Assembly (NCBI GenBank): GCA_021371795.1
Contig: JAJFVK010000019.1
Location: 310,001 to 374,000 of the forward strand
Length of the DNA stretch: 64,000 nucleotides
Direction of reading: 5' to 3'
From: Planctomycetaceae bacterium
GTDB lineage: Bacteria > Planctomycetota > Phycisphaerae > Sedimentisphaerales > UBA12454
The translations under genes were made by a program, and so were the position numbers. The notes beneath the pieces were generated by a model. The model searched no databases and was not told where the DNA came from. It was given only the letters and a program-made list of their open reading frames with translations. Positions 42,680 through 50,612 of the stretch are shown here, one piece after another; positions within the stretch are counted from its first letter, which is position 1; the number at the start of each line of letters is the position of its first letter.

Positions 42680-43666
42680 TTACAAATTGCGATTAGCCGG
42701 ACTTCTAACCAGCAGCCAGACGAAAAACGGCCCCCCCAGCAGCGAGGTAATCACGCCGACCGGAATTTCCGCCGGCGAAATCAGCGTTCTTGCGAAAGTA
42801 TCGCACAAAGTCAGAAATGCACCGCCGAAAACTAATGATGCGGCAATCAAATACTTATGGTCATGTCCGATAATAAGTCTGCAAATATGCGGAGCCATCA
42901 GGCCGACAAAACCAATCGGCCCACAATAAGCCACGACGACCGCAACCATAATTGACGTCGCGAAAAAAATCAGCTTCCGCGATTTTTGAACATTCACTCC
43001 GCGGGCGATTGCGATTTCATCGCTGATACTCATAAGATTCAGATTTAAATTCTGCGTCAAAATAATTATCACACCCATGAGTGTAAACAGCAGAAAAATC
43101 ATCGGCGTTTGACCGCCTGCGACATCGATACTTCCCATCAGCCAGCGGACAACACGAAACGACTGCGTAAAGTCGCTGATGTACTGCAGAAACAAAATCA
43201 GACTTGAAAAGAAAAAGTTTACCGCCACGCCGGCCAAAAGCATTGTGCCGACAGAAAACCCTTTCCTGACTTTCGTAAATCCATACACAAGAAAAACAGC
43301 CGCCAGCGAGCCAATAAATGAAAACAATATTCCGCCGTAAGGCAGTTTCAGCGATGCCGCAAACAGCACGTATATCGCCGCACCAAACGCAGCACCTGAC
43401 GATATACCCAGCGTAAAAGGCGTCGCAAGCGGGTTTCTGAACATCGCCTGAAGTGCCACGCCACAGCAGGCCAGTGCTGCCCCTGCCAAAAACGCGGTTA
43501 AAACTCGCGGCAGACGCAGCGAATAAAAAATCTGCGACTCGGTCGTAGTCTGCTTCAAATCGCTCAACGCTGAAAACGGAATACGCACAGAGCCGATAAA
43601 TGGCGATACAGCCAAAACAGCCAGTGCGAAAACACAAATCAGAAAAAATGTAAATTTTTTATTCAT
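42680..43666 (-). CDS. btuC: FecCD/BtuC-family ABC transporter permease
   Basis: 328 aa, about 10 membrane helices. RLPRVLTAFLAGAALACCGVALQAMFRNPLATPFTLGISSGAAFGA (quoted in part: GAALACCGVALQ, RNPLATP) and GPIGFVGLMAPHICRLIIG are the hallmarks of corrinoid/ferric-siderophore permeases. Forms the channel of a BtuCD-like importer. Overlaps the ATPase gene by 8 nt. The nearby cobO favours cobalamin, but iron chelates cannot be excluded. Confidence 0.9.
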   Translation of the reverse strand: MNKKFTFFLICVFALAVLAVSPFIGSVRIPFSALSDLKQTTTESQIFYSLRLPRVLTAFLAGAALACCGVALQAMFRNPLATPFTLGISSGAAFGAAIYVLFAASLKLPYGGILFSFIGSLAAVFLVYGFTKVRKGFSVGTMLLAGVAVNFFFSSLILFLQYISDFTQSFRVVRWLMGSIDVAGGQTPMIFLLFTLMGVIIILTQNLNLNLMSISDEIAIARGVNVQKSRKLIFFATSIMVAVVVAYCGPIGFVGLMAPHICRLIIGHDHKYLIAASLVFGGAFLTLCDTFARTLISPAEIPVGVITSLLGGPFFVWLLVRSPANRNL

Positions 43667-44453
43667 TCAAAACTTTATCAGGAACAATTAATTTTTGACC
43701 TGTTGACGGATGCAGGACAAAACTGAATTTTTTGGAATATATATCTTCGAGAATTTTCTCGTTCATAATCTCGGCCGGTTTCCCCTGAAAGACAATCCGA
43801 CCGTCGCGCAAAGCTATTATCGTATCCGCACAAAGCACAGCAGAATTTAAATCGTGCGTTACACAAACAAGCGTTGTGCCGAAAGTCTTATTAATTTTCA
43901 TCAGCAGACTGTGAATATCGAACTGATGTTTATAGTCGAGATATGTCGCCGGCTCATCGAGCAGGAAAATTTCAGCCTGCTGCGCCAAAGCGGCCGCGAT
44001 ACTGACCTGCTGACGTTCTCCGCCGCTCAATGTCGCCATCACCCTGTCGGCAAAAGCGGTTGTTTGAGTCATTTCCATCGCGTCTTTTACAATTTTTTCA
44101 TCCTGCGGACCAATAACCGAAAACGGGCTTAAATGCGGGTAACGTGCCATTAAAATGAATTGCCGAACGGTAAACTGAATATCAGCCGGCAGGGACTGCG
44201 GAACATAAGTCAACACCGCGGCGAGCTTTTTTTGCGGATATTCTTTTATGTCTCTGCTTTTTATTTTTATCGTACCGGTGTAATCATCGATAATCCTGCA
44301 AAGACACCGAAGCAGCGTAGTTTTGCCCGCGCCGTTGGGACCGACAATAAAAAGCCGTTGTCCTGCAAATGCGGAAAAGGAAATTTTGTCCAAAATCCGT
44401 TTGCCCGCGACTTCAAAGCTTAAATCTGTTGTGTCAATTACTGTTTGGTTCAT
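43659..44453 (-). CDS. btuD: ABC transporter ATP-binding protein (BtuD/FhuC type)
   Basis: 264 aa. Walker A GPNGAGKTT, Q-loop in TYVPQSL, signature LSGGERQQVSIAAAL, Walker B EIFLLDEPATYLD and switch His in VCVTHDLN. Powers the permease encoded next to it. Overlaps btuF by 20 nt upstream and the permease by 8 nt downstream. Confidence 0.93.
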   Translation of the reverse strand: MNQTVIDTTDLSFEVAGKRILDKISFSAFAGQRLFIVGPNGAGKTTLLRCLCRIIDDYTGTIKIKSRDIKEYPQKKLAAVLTYVPQSLPADIQFTVRQFILMARYPHLSPFSVIGPQDEKIVKDAMEMTQTTAFADRVMATLSGGERQQVSIAAALAQQAEIFLLDEPATYLDYKHQFDIHSLLMKINKTFGTTLVCVTHDLNSAVLCADTIIALRDGRIVFQGKPAEIMNEKILEDIYSKKFSFVLHPSTGQKLIVPDKVLNE

Positions 44454-45342
44454 TCGGATTTATTATATGCGCAATCTTCTCTAATGTCAGTATAAATCTT
44501 GGCCCCGGAATTGCCGTGTAATCTTCCGTGAAAACATAAACCGCGTTGTTTTTCGCCGCGTCAATCTGACTGAAATTCTTCCATTGCCGCTTTGTAATTT
44601 CCGCATCAATCGGCTTAGTCTCCACCGGCCCGATATCGATAATAATCTGCGGATTCATCGCGATTACCGATTCCCAACTGATAACCGGAAACGGAACTTT
44701 GCCGTCATAAATATTTTTCCCGCCTGCATATTCAATCATCTGGCTGTAAAAACCGTCATTACCCGCGATCGTAATATGCTGCGGCTTCGAACACGGGTCT
44801 TGAGAGTAATCATGCCCAAGACTTATCATTACCCGCGGCGGAGATTGATTTCGTACAGCGTTTTGAATCAGCAGGATTTTATTTTTTATATTGCTGACAA
44901 TTTCGTTTGCCCGGACGGTTTTGCCGCACCGCTGCCCTATGATGTTAATGGAATCAAGAATTTCATTGATAGTGTCGTGTTTGACGATGAGCGTTTCAAT
45001 CCCCAGCGAATCAAAGCGGGTTTTGTAGTCCGCCATTTCATCGACCATAATCACAAGGTCGGGCTTGAGAGCGACAATCGCCTCGAAGTTCGGATTCATC
45101 AGTGCGCCGACACGCTGGATCTGCTTCGCCGCCGGCGGGTAATTGCAGAATTCAGACGTACCGACAATCTTATCGCCCAATCCCAGTGCGAATAAAATTT
45201 CAGTTATATTCGGCGCGAGCGAAACAATTCTATTGCAGGAATTGCTCTGTGGAATAGATTTGGCATTATTCGTTAAAACCGCAAAAAAGGCAGCGGCAAA
45301 ACAAACCAAAACTATAATAAATATAATATATCGCAGTTTCAT
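44434..45342 (-). CDS. btuF: Periplasmic corrinoid/iron-chelate binding protein (BtuF type)
   Basis: 302 aa from the ATG at 45342; a TTG five codons earlier is possible. N-terminal membrane-type signal (LRYIIFIIVLVCFAAAFFAVL) without a clear lipobox. Class III binding protein: RIVSLAPNITEILFALGLGDKIVGTSEFCNYPP, with the TEILFALGL and NYPP blocks typical of BtuF-like proteins, a long helix, and VPFPVISWESVIAMNPQIIID. Delivers ligand to the permease. No cobalamin riboswitch fits in the 21 nt before it. Confidence 0.88.
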   Translation of the reverse strand: MKLRYIIFIIVLVCFAAAFFAVLTNNAKSIPQSNSCNRIVSLAPNITEILFALGLGDKIVGTSEFCNYPPAAKQIQRVGALMNPNFEAIVALKPDLVIMVDEMADYKTRFDSLGIETLIVKHDTINEILDSINIIGQRCGKTVRANEIVSNIKNKILLIQNAVRNQSPPRVMISLGHDYSQDPCSKPQHITIAGNDGFYSQMIEYAGGKNIYDGKVPFPVISWESVIAMNPQIIIDIGPVETKPIDAEITKRQWKNFSQIDAAKNNAVYVFTEDYTAIPGPRFILTLEKIAHIINPNEPNSN

Positions 45343-45363
45343 TTTATTGGGAAACAATCAAGT

Positions 45364-46371
45364 TTAGTTGTGTTTTTCGTTATCGTTCTTTTTCAGGATT
45401 TTTTTAACAACCATATCAAAATCAGAAATATAGTTGTTATCTCTCTCGACCCTATATTTATCGAATTCCTGATGTGCTTTTAAGGCGGCTTGTTCAGCAC
45501 TGACTTTGCCGGAATTTTTAAGGAGTTGGCGTTCACTGACTTTCAGAAACTCATCAAGTTTGACAATCCAGTCAGCCATCTTCATTAACCGCCCTCTGCT
45601 TGCCTGAAGTTCCGCAAAATCCAGATACATCGAAACAATAAGATTTAGCTGCTTGAGTTCGTCCTCGGAAAGGTAGTTTTTGGCGATTGTAATATCACCG
45701 GCAGTAATATAGCGGCCCTTAAATCCTGTAAGCCCCATCAATGGTTTTTTGCTGTCTGCGCGTTTTGCAATAATTTCCGCCGCGGTATGGCCGTGAACTG
45801 CATAATGAATCTTATTCTGTACAGTCGCAAAAAAATCATGTGTAAGTTTATCATCCTTGCGGTAATCAATCGCCGTGATGTAAATATCTGTAATTTTTTG
45901 ATAAAAGTTGCGTTCACTGCTGCGAATGTCTCGGATTCGCTGGAGCAACTCCTCAAAATAACGACTCCGACCACCCTGTTGCTTCAACCGTTCGTCGTCA
46001 AGTGTAAAACCTTTGACTATGTATTCTCGCAGCCGCTGCGTGGCCCAAATGCGAAATTGCGTGCCTCGTGTTGATTTTACACGATAACCAACAGAAATAA
46101 TGGCATCGAGATTATAATGCTTTACATCATAATTTTTGCTATCAGAGGCAGTTACCGAGTATTCCTCGGTAACTGATTTTTCGTCCAATTCCCCCTCATT
46201 AAAGGTATTTTTCAGGTGTAACCCTATATTGTCAGTACTGCATTCAAAAAGTGAGGCCATCTGCTTTTGGGTCAGCCAGACAGTTTCCTTTTCAACCCTG
46301 ACCTGCAGCTTCGACTGACCGTCATCAGTAGTATAAATAATTATATTTGGTTGTTTTTCGTCTTTTTTCAT
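45364..46371 (-). CDS. rhuM: RhuM family protein
   Basis: 335 aa, the usual RhuM length. N-terminal WLTQKQMASLFECSTDNIGLHLKNTFNEGEL (quoted in part: LTQKQMASLF) is a winged-helix-like segment, followed by HYNLDAIISVGYRVKSTRGTQFRIWATQRLREYIVKGF and a C-terminal helical domain with HGHTAAEII. Named for a Salmonella pathogenicity-island gene; the biochemical role is unknown. Often scattered in accessory DNA. It stands just upstream of the btu genes on the same strand, 21 nt from btuF, and might contribute read-through transcription. Confidence 0.9.
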   Translation of the reverse strand: MKKDEKQPNIIIYTTDDGQSKLQVRVEKETVWLTQKQMASLFECSTDNIGLHLKNTFNEGELDEKSVTEEYSVTASDSKNYDVKHYNLDAIISVGYRVKSTRGTQFRIWATQRLREYIVKGFTLDDERLKQQGGRSRYFEELLQRIRDIRSSERNFYQKITDIYITAIDYRKDDKLTHDFFATVQNKIHYAVHGHTAAEIIAKRADSKKPLMGLTGFKGRYITAGDITIAKNYLSEDELKQLNLIVSMYLDFAELQASRGRLMKMADWIVKLDEFLKVSERQLLKNSGKVSAEQAALKAHQEFDKYRVERDNNYISDFDMVVKKILKKNDNEKHN

Positions 46372-46409
46372 TTCTCTGAAAGCATATAGATTAGTGCCGG
46401 TATTTTAAT

Positions 46410-46438
46410 TTGCCAGCGGACATAAAACAAGTTAGAAT
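46410..46438 (+). promoter_or_regulatory. Promoter of ispG, near-leaderless
   Basis: TTGCCA (46410-46415), 17-bp spacer, TAGAAT (46433-46438), 8 nt before the ATG at 46447. Confidence 0.5.
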
Positions 46439-46446
46439 CTGGAAAT

Positions 46447-47508
46447 ATGATAAAAAGACGCACAACAACAACGGTAACGGTTAAGACTGTCAAAATCGGC
46501 AGCAAACACCCTGTCGCCATCCAGTCTATGATAAAAAAGGCAACCACAGACATCGCGGGCTGTTTGAAACAGATAAATGCTCTGGCGGCCGCAGGCGCGG
46601 ACTTGGTAAGATTGGCTGTCCCCACAAAGCCGGACAGTATCGCGTTTGCCAAAATTGTGCAAAAGTCGAAAATTCCGCTCGTCGCCGATATTCACTTCTC
46701 GCCCGAAAGAGCAATCGAGGCTATCGAAGGCGGCGCAGCAAAAATCCGACTCAACCCCGGCAATATCAAAAGCAAAGAAGACATCAACAGAATCATCGAC
46801 TGCGCAAAGGCTCACAAAATCGCGATGCGTATCGGCATAAACGAAGCGAGCATCCGCGATTTGAAACACGACATACCATACAAACAGCGAACCGCATTAA
46901 TGATTAAGGAAATGGCAGGCTATATCCGTCATTTTGAATCCCGCGGTTTTGACAATATGGTTTTGAGCGTCAAGAGTTCGGATGTGCTTCGGACAATTGA
47001 ATCGAATAAAGCAATCGCGGAGAAATTCAAATACCCGATACATCTGGGTTTAACTCACGCAGGCCTTGCCGAAGACGCAATCATCCCCGCTTCGGTAGCA
47101 TTAGGCACTCTTTTGCAGCAAGGCATAGGCGATACGATTAGAATCAGTATTGCGGGCGACCCTGTCGGCGAAATTGAAATCGCAAAGAAAATTCTTACTT
47201 CGCTTGAACTTTACAAAAGAAATGAACCGGAACTAATCGTCTGTCCGACTTGCGGAAGGTGTCAGTGGGATTTGGTAAGTTTCGCGCAGGATGTGAAAAA
47301 ATATCTTGCGACAATTCACAAACCGATAAGAGTCGCGGTGATGGGTTGCGTTGTAAACGGCCCCGGCGAAGCGGCAGACGCTGATGTCGCAGTTTGTGCA
47401 GCCGCAGATAAAGGCTTTATCTATAAAAACGGCGAAAAAATAGGCGCAGCAAGCAGGAGCAAACTTTTCGCGGCTTTGAAAAAGGAAATTGCGAAAATCG
47501 GTTATTAG
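46447..47508 (+). CDS. ispG: 4-hydroxy-3-methylbut-2-enyl-diphosphate synthase
   Basis: 353 aa. TIM barrel with VPTKPDSIAF, PLVADIHF, KIRLNPGN and HLGLTHAG, and a C-terminal iron-sulfur domain with CPTCGRCQWD and VMGCVVNGPGEAADADV that supply the [4Fe-4S] cysteines and the conserved Glu. Converts MEcPP to HMBPP in the MEP pathway, with a ferredoxin or flavodoxin as electron donor. Short bacterial type, without the insert found in plants and Chlamydiae. Confidence 0.95.
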   Translation: MIKRRTTTTVTVKTVKIGSKHPVAIQSMIKKATTDIAGCLKQINALAAAGADLVRLAVPTKPDSIAFAKIVQKSKIPLVADIHFSPERAIEAIEGGAAKIRLNPGNIKSKEDINRIIDCAKAHKIAMRIGINEASIRDLKHDIPYKQRTALMIKEMAGYIRHFESRGFDNMVLSVKSSDVLRTIESNKAIAEKFKYPIHLGLTHAGLAEDAIIPASVALGTLLQQGIGDTIRISIAGDPVGEIEIAKKILTSLELYKRNEPELIVCPTCGRCQWDLVSFAQDVKKYLATIHKPIRVAVMGCVVNGPGEAADADVAVCAAADKGFIYKNGEKIGAASRSKLFAALKKEIAKIGY

Positions 47509-47584
47509 TGATTTGCCTTGCCAATACCTTGGCAGAGTTGTTTGATATTTTATTTTTTAAGGCAGGTATTAGAAAGGAGAAGTT

Positions 47585-47956
47585 ATGGGAATTCACAATC
47601 GAAGATCAGCTTCAAGACGTAGCAAAAAGGCTAAAGTAGTCGAGCCAGACAAACGTCCGAATAGTATCGGCAAACGTCGTTGCGTAAAGAACATCAATGA
47701 AGACGATTGTTACTTTATTATTGAGGACGAAATCCTTCACAAACAGCAACAGCATAGTGCACACCCTAAACTTATTGCTTTTCAGCGCATCAAGTTTGAA
47801 GCGGATAACCAGATTGAGTATCGACTCGGATATTACATGGTCGGAGTAAAGCCGGGTGCGAAAGGTCGATGGGTCTGGGGGCAGTTCTGTCTTATGATAC
47901 CGGAGAAAGATCTCAAGAAAATCCTGAAGAAAGCACAAAAAAAAGGATGGTTCTAA
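47585..47956 (+). CDS. Small basic protein, unknown
   Basis: 123 aa, clear AAAGGAGA site 6 nt before the ATG. Strongly basic head (NRRSASRRSKKAKVV) then a compact domain with a CYFIIEDEILHKQQQHSAHPKLIAFQRIKFE core and a conserved-looking YRLGYYMVGVKPGAKGRWVWGQF strand pair (quoted in part: YYMVG, RWVWGQF), ending in Lys-rich helix. No membrane segment. Possibly nucleic-acid binding. I recognise no family. Confidence 0.65.
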   Translation: MGIHNRRSASRRSKKAKVVEPDKRPNSIGKRRCVKNINEDDCYFIIEDEILHKQQQHSAHPKLIAFQRIKFEADNQIEYRLGYYMVGVKPGAKGRWVWGQFCLMIPEKDLKKILKKAQKKGWF

Positions 47957-48063
47957 CCAATCAAATGTGGAATACGCGGCAAGCCTTACCTCTGATTTGT
48001 GTTGTTCGGTAATAGAAACGCCGATAATGAAATATGAAAAGACTGTTTTAGTTATAGTGTTAT

Positions 48064-48258
48064 ATGGCTTTTATACGAATACCAGGAATACCGGGTAAAA
48101 TATTTCAGCCTGACTATATCGGGCCGAGGAAGCATAACTGTCCGGATTGTTTCTTTTGCCAGATGTGCAGTGACGACAGATGCGATGCGTGCCTGAAAAA
48201 CAAAAGAAACAAAAAGCGAAAATGCAAAAAATGTAAAACTCGAAGCACTAAATACTAA
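48064..48258 (+). CDS. Small cysteine-rich protein
   Basis: 64 aa. Seven of its eight cysteines cluster as NCPDCFFCQMCSDDRCDAC, then CKKC near a Lys-rich tail: a metal-binding knuckle plus basic surface. The start has no Shine-Dalgarno; TATAGT (48053-48058) lies 5 nt before the ATG, suggesting a leaderless transcript. Function unknown. Confidence 0.5.
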   Translation: MAFIRIPGIPGKIFQPDYIGPRKHNCPDCFFCQMCSDDRCDACLKNKRNKKRKCKKCKTRSTKY

Positions 48259-48309
48259 ACAATTTCAAAATGAAAATTCTCAAATGTTCAAAAACACAAA
48301 TCGCACCTA

Positions 48310-49443
48310 CTAATGTTTCGGAATCTTCACCGGTCTTTTGCACAGCGGGCACTTGCCAATTTTACCGGCGTATTGAATCGGCATTTTCAGTTTTTTACCG
48401 CACTCACAAGAAAAGCGTATAATGCCGACAGGAGCTTCCTGCGGTCGTGTATGCACTGAAACCTTTGGCACTGGAGCGGCAGGTGTTTGCGTGATGTGGA
48501 CTCCAGTCCACGCGGCATTCTCCGGCTGCAAAAACTCGCCAAGTTCCGGCGGCAATTCGGAAGACTGTTTGAAAAACGCATCGGCGGGTAATACAGGTAT
48601 TTCTATTTTAGGTGCAGTTTTTATTTCTTCCTGAACCTGCTGCTCTTGCATAAAATCGCCGGCAATGGCGCGATTCCAGTTTTGTACTTTAGGTTTAGCG
48701 GCTTGCTTTCTGTCTTCGAGCATCTGCAACAGCGATATTTCATAGCGTTCCATTTTGATGAAGTTTGTTTTCAGCATTACAATCGCAATCGCAACCCCTG
48801 CTGCGAAACCGCCTATGTGTGCGAAATACGCGACGTTGCTGTGGCCGATAAATGCGCCGAAAATATCAAACGCGAACCACAGTAAAATAATCGCGTAACT
48901 TGGAACATCGAATTGCCGCCAGTAAATTAATGTTATCGTACAAAAGCACGTGATCTCATTTGTCGGAAAGAACACAAGATACATTCCGACAATACCATTA
49001 ATAGCGCCGCTTGCGCCGAGCATCGGCATATTGCCTGAAAAAAGCAGGTACGACACACCTGCGCAAAGCCCCACAAAAATATAAATCGGCAGATAAATTA
49101 GATTGCCTATTTTAGAGCAGACAGAATTGCCAAAAATCCAGAGAAACAGCAGATTTCCAGCAATATGAAATATATCGCCGTGCAGCCATATATGCGTAAA
49201 CAGTTGCTTAAACGACCAGCCGTCAAGCATATAGTCATCGTAAGGAACTTTAATGCTTTCGATTGAATTTACATCCTCTTGCGTCAGAGTGTACTTATCG
49301 CCGACAATCTGCTCAATTTTCTCACGGCGCTGCCGATTTTGGGGAATCTGCCATGCAAAGACTGCAATGATAGATATTATCAAGAGCCAGTTGAGAAACG
49401 GCAGCTTGTCCTGCGGCACGTCAACCTTCCACGGTATTATCAT
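48310..49443 (-). CDS. Rhomboid intramembrane serine protease with zinc ribbon
   Basis: 377 aa, AAAGGAGG site. Six membrane helices; catalytic Ser145 in the GASG motif and His208 in FAHIGGFAAG, with HIAGNLLFLWIFG in the N-terminal part. Residues 250-340 are a Pro/Glu-rich cytoplasmic linker; the last 35 residues are a zinc ribbon (CECGKKLKMP...CPLCKRPVKIPKH). Cleaves membrane proteins within the bilayer. The zinc ribbon tail is not part of standard rhomboids and may pick substrates. The linker region contains a palindromic repeat (see 48496). Confidence 0.9.
   Translation of the reverse strand: MIIPWKVDVPQDKLPFLNWLLIISIIAVFAWQIPQNRQRREKIEQIVGDKYTLTQEDVNSIESIKVPYDDYMLDGWSFKQLFTHIWLHGDIFHIAGNLLFLWIFGNSVCSKIGNLIYLPIYIFVGLCAGVSYLLFSGNMPMLGASGAINGIVGMYLVFFPTNEITCFCTITLIYWRQFDVPSYAIILLWFAFDIFGAFIGHSNVAYFAHIGGFAAGVAIAIVMLKTNFIKMERYEISLLQMLEDRKQAAKPKVQNWNRAIAGDFMQEQQVQEEIKTAPKIEIPVLPADAFFKQSSELPPELGEFLQPENAAWTGVHITQTPAAPVPKVSVHTRPQEAPVGIIRFSCECGKKLKMPIQYAGKIGKCPLCKRPVKIPKH
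48496..48515. repeat. Palindromic element inside the rhomboid gene
   Basis: GTGGACT-CC-AGTCCAC followed by GCGG: same stem length, loop length and trailing GCGG as the intergenic element at 13654-13673. It is read in frame as WTGVHIT in the linker before the zinc ribbon. Confidence 0.55.
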
Positions 49444-49475
49444 CTTGTTGGAATCCTCCTTTGGTTTCCGCTTTT

Positions 49476-49504
49476 ATAGTACTGTTTTACACTGAATATT
49501 GCAA
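49476..49504 (-). promoter_or_regulatory. Promoter of the rhomboid gene
   Basis: Minus-strand TTGCAA (49499-49504), 17-bp spacer, TACTAT (49476-49481). It lies 10 bp from the divergent aroF promoter. Confidence 0.6.
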
Positions 49505-49513
49505 GTAAAATCG

Positions 49514-49541
49514 TTGAAATGTGTCAAAAATTAGCTATACT
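49514..49541 (+). promoter_or_regulatory. Promoter of the DAHP synthase gene
   Basis: TTGAAA (49514-49519), 16-bp spacer, TATACT (49536-49541); about 27 nt lie between the -10 box and the ATG at 49569. Confidence 0.65.
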
Positions 49542-49568
49542 GGAAGTTTATATATTTTTTGAGCTAAT

Positions 49569-50612
49569 ATGGAACTGACAGACAATCTAAATATTAAAGG
49601 TTTTAAGCCGCTCATAACGCCGGACGATTTGAAGAAAAAACTTCCGCTCTCGGACGAAACAGCGCACCTTGTCGCTCAAAGCAGGAAAATCATCCAGTCG
49701 ATTTTGACCGGCGAAGACAAAAGGCGAATCGTAATAACCGGCCCCTGCTCGCTGCACGATAAAAAAGCAACTTTTGATTACGCACAAAAACTAAAAAAAC
49801 TTCAGGATGCGTTCGCAAATAAACTGTTGATTGTAATGCGGACATATTTTGAAAAACCGCGCACGACACTCGGCTGGAAAGGTATGCTCTACGACCCCGG
49901 CCTTGACGGCTCATACGAGATTGAAGAAGGAATTTGTCGCGCACGTGAAATATTGCTCGAAATCGGCAAAATTGGTCTGCCGTGCGCTACTGAATTTCTC
50001 GACCCGATTGTGCCGCAGTACTTTGCTGATTTAATTTCATGGGCGGCGATTGGCGCGCGAACCGCCGAGTCGCAGATTCACCGCCAGATGGCAAGCGGTT
50101 TATCTATGCCGATTGGTTTTAAAAATTCAACGGATGGAAATCTTTCTGCCGCTGTTGACGCTGTGAAAGCCGCAGCGAGTCCCCATTCATTTTTGGGAAT
50201 CGGACGCAACGGTCAGGTTATAATCGCTGAAACCACTGGAAATAAATTCGGCCATATAGTTATGCGAGGCGGCACCGACGGCCCGAATTACACCGCCGAG
50301 TATGTCGCTTTCGCGGGCGTTATGCTCCAAAAGGCGGGAATATCAAACGGCGTTATCATTGATTGCAGCCACGCAAATTCAAACAAGGATTACAGGCTCC
50401 AGCGTAATGCGTTAATTGATGTAGCGATGCAGATGAAAACCGGAACGAAATTAATCAGCGGCGTTATGCTCGAAAGTTTCATTACCGAGGGCAGCCAAAG
50501 GCCGGACAAAGTCGAGAAACTTGTTTACGGCAAATCGCTTACCGACGGCTGCATAGGCTGGGACGAAACACAGGAACTCGTCAGCGTTTTCGCCGACGCC
50601 GTTAAATCATAA
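49569..50612 (+). CDS. aroF: 3-deoxy-7-phosphoheptulonate (DAHP) synthase, class I
   Basis: 347 aa, the AroFGH length. Motifs: GPCSLHD, RTYFEKPRTTLGWKG, PCATEFLDPIVPQYFADLISWAAIGARTAESQ (quoted in part: TEFLDP, IGARTAESQ), GFKNSTDG, MRGGTDGPNY and DCSHANSNKD, which hold the metal and PEP ligands. Condenses PEP with erythrose 4-phosphate, the first step of aromatic amino acid synthesis. The N-terminal extension fits a feedback-regulated type, but which amino acid inhibits cannot be told. Its end overlaps the convergent cysK by 6 nt. Confidence 0.95.
   Translation: MELTDNLNIKGFKPLITPDDLKKKLPLSDETAHLVAQSRKIIQSILTGEDKRRIVITGPCSLHDKKATFDYAQKLKKLQDAFANKLLIVMRTYFEKPRTTLGWKGMLYDPGLDGSYEIEEGICRAREILLEIGKIGLPCATEFLDPIVPQYFADLISWAAIGARTAESQIHRQMASGLSMPIGFKNSTDGNLSAAVDAVKAAASPHSFLGIGRNGQVIIAETTGNKFGHIVMRGGTDGPNYTAEYVAFAGVMLQKAGISNGVIIDCSHANSNKDYRLQRNALIDVAMQMKTGTKLISGVMLESFITEGSQRPDKVEKLVYGKSLTDGCIGWDETQELVSVFADAVKS

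Noticed and set aside
43017-43637. 206-codon minus-strand frame overlapping the BtuC permease
   Set aside because: Alternative frame of the permease gene on the same strand; translated product is Cys/Arg-rich with no family features.
44584-45195. 203-codon plus-strand frame opposite btuF
   Set aside because: Shadow frame: no ribosome site and no recognisable protein features.
45343-45363. Cobalamin riboswitch upstream of btuF
   Set aside because: Only 21 nt between rhuM and btuF; no room for the ~200-nt element.
47519-47534. TGCCAA-TACC-TTGGCA as a terminator of ispG
   Set aside because: Only a 6-bp stem and the T-rich stretch is several bases away; too weak to list as a feature.
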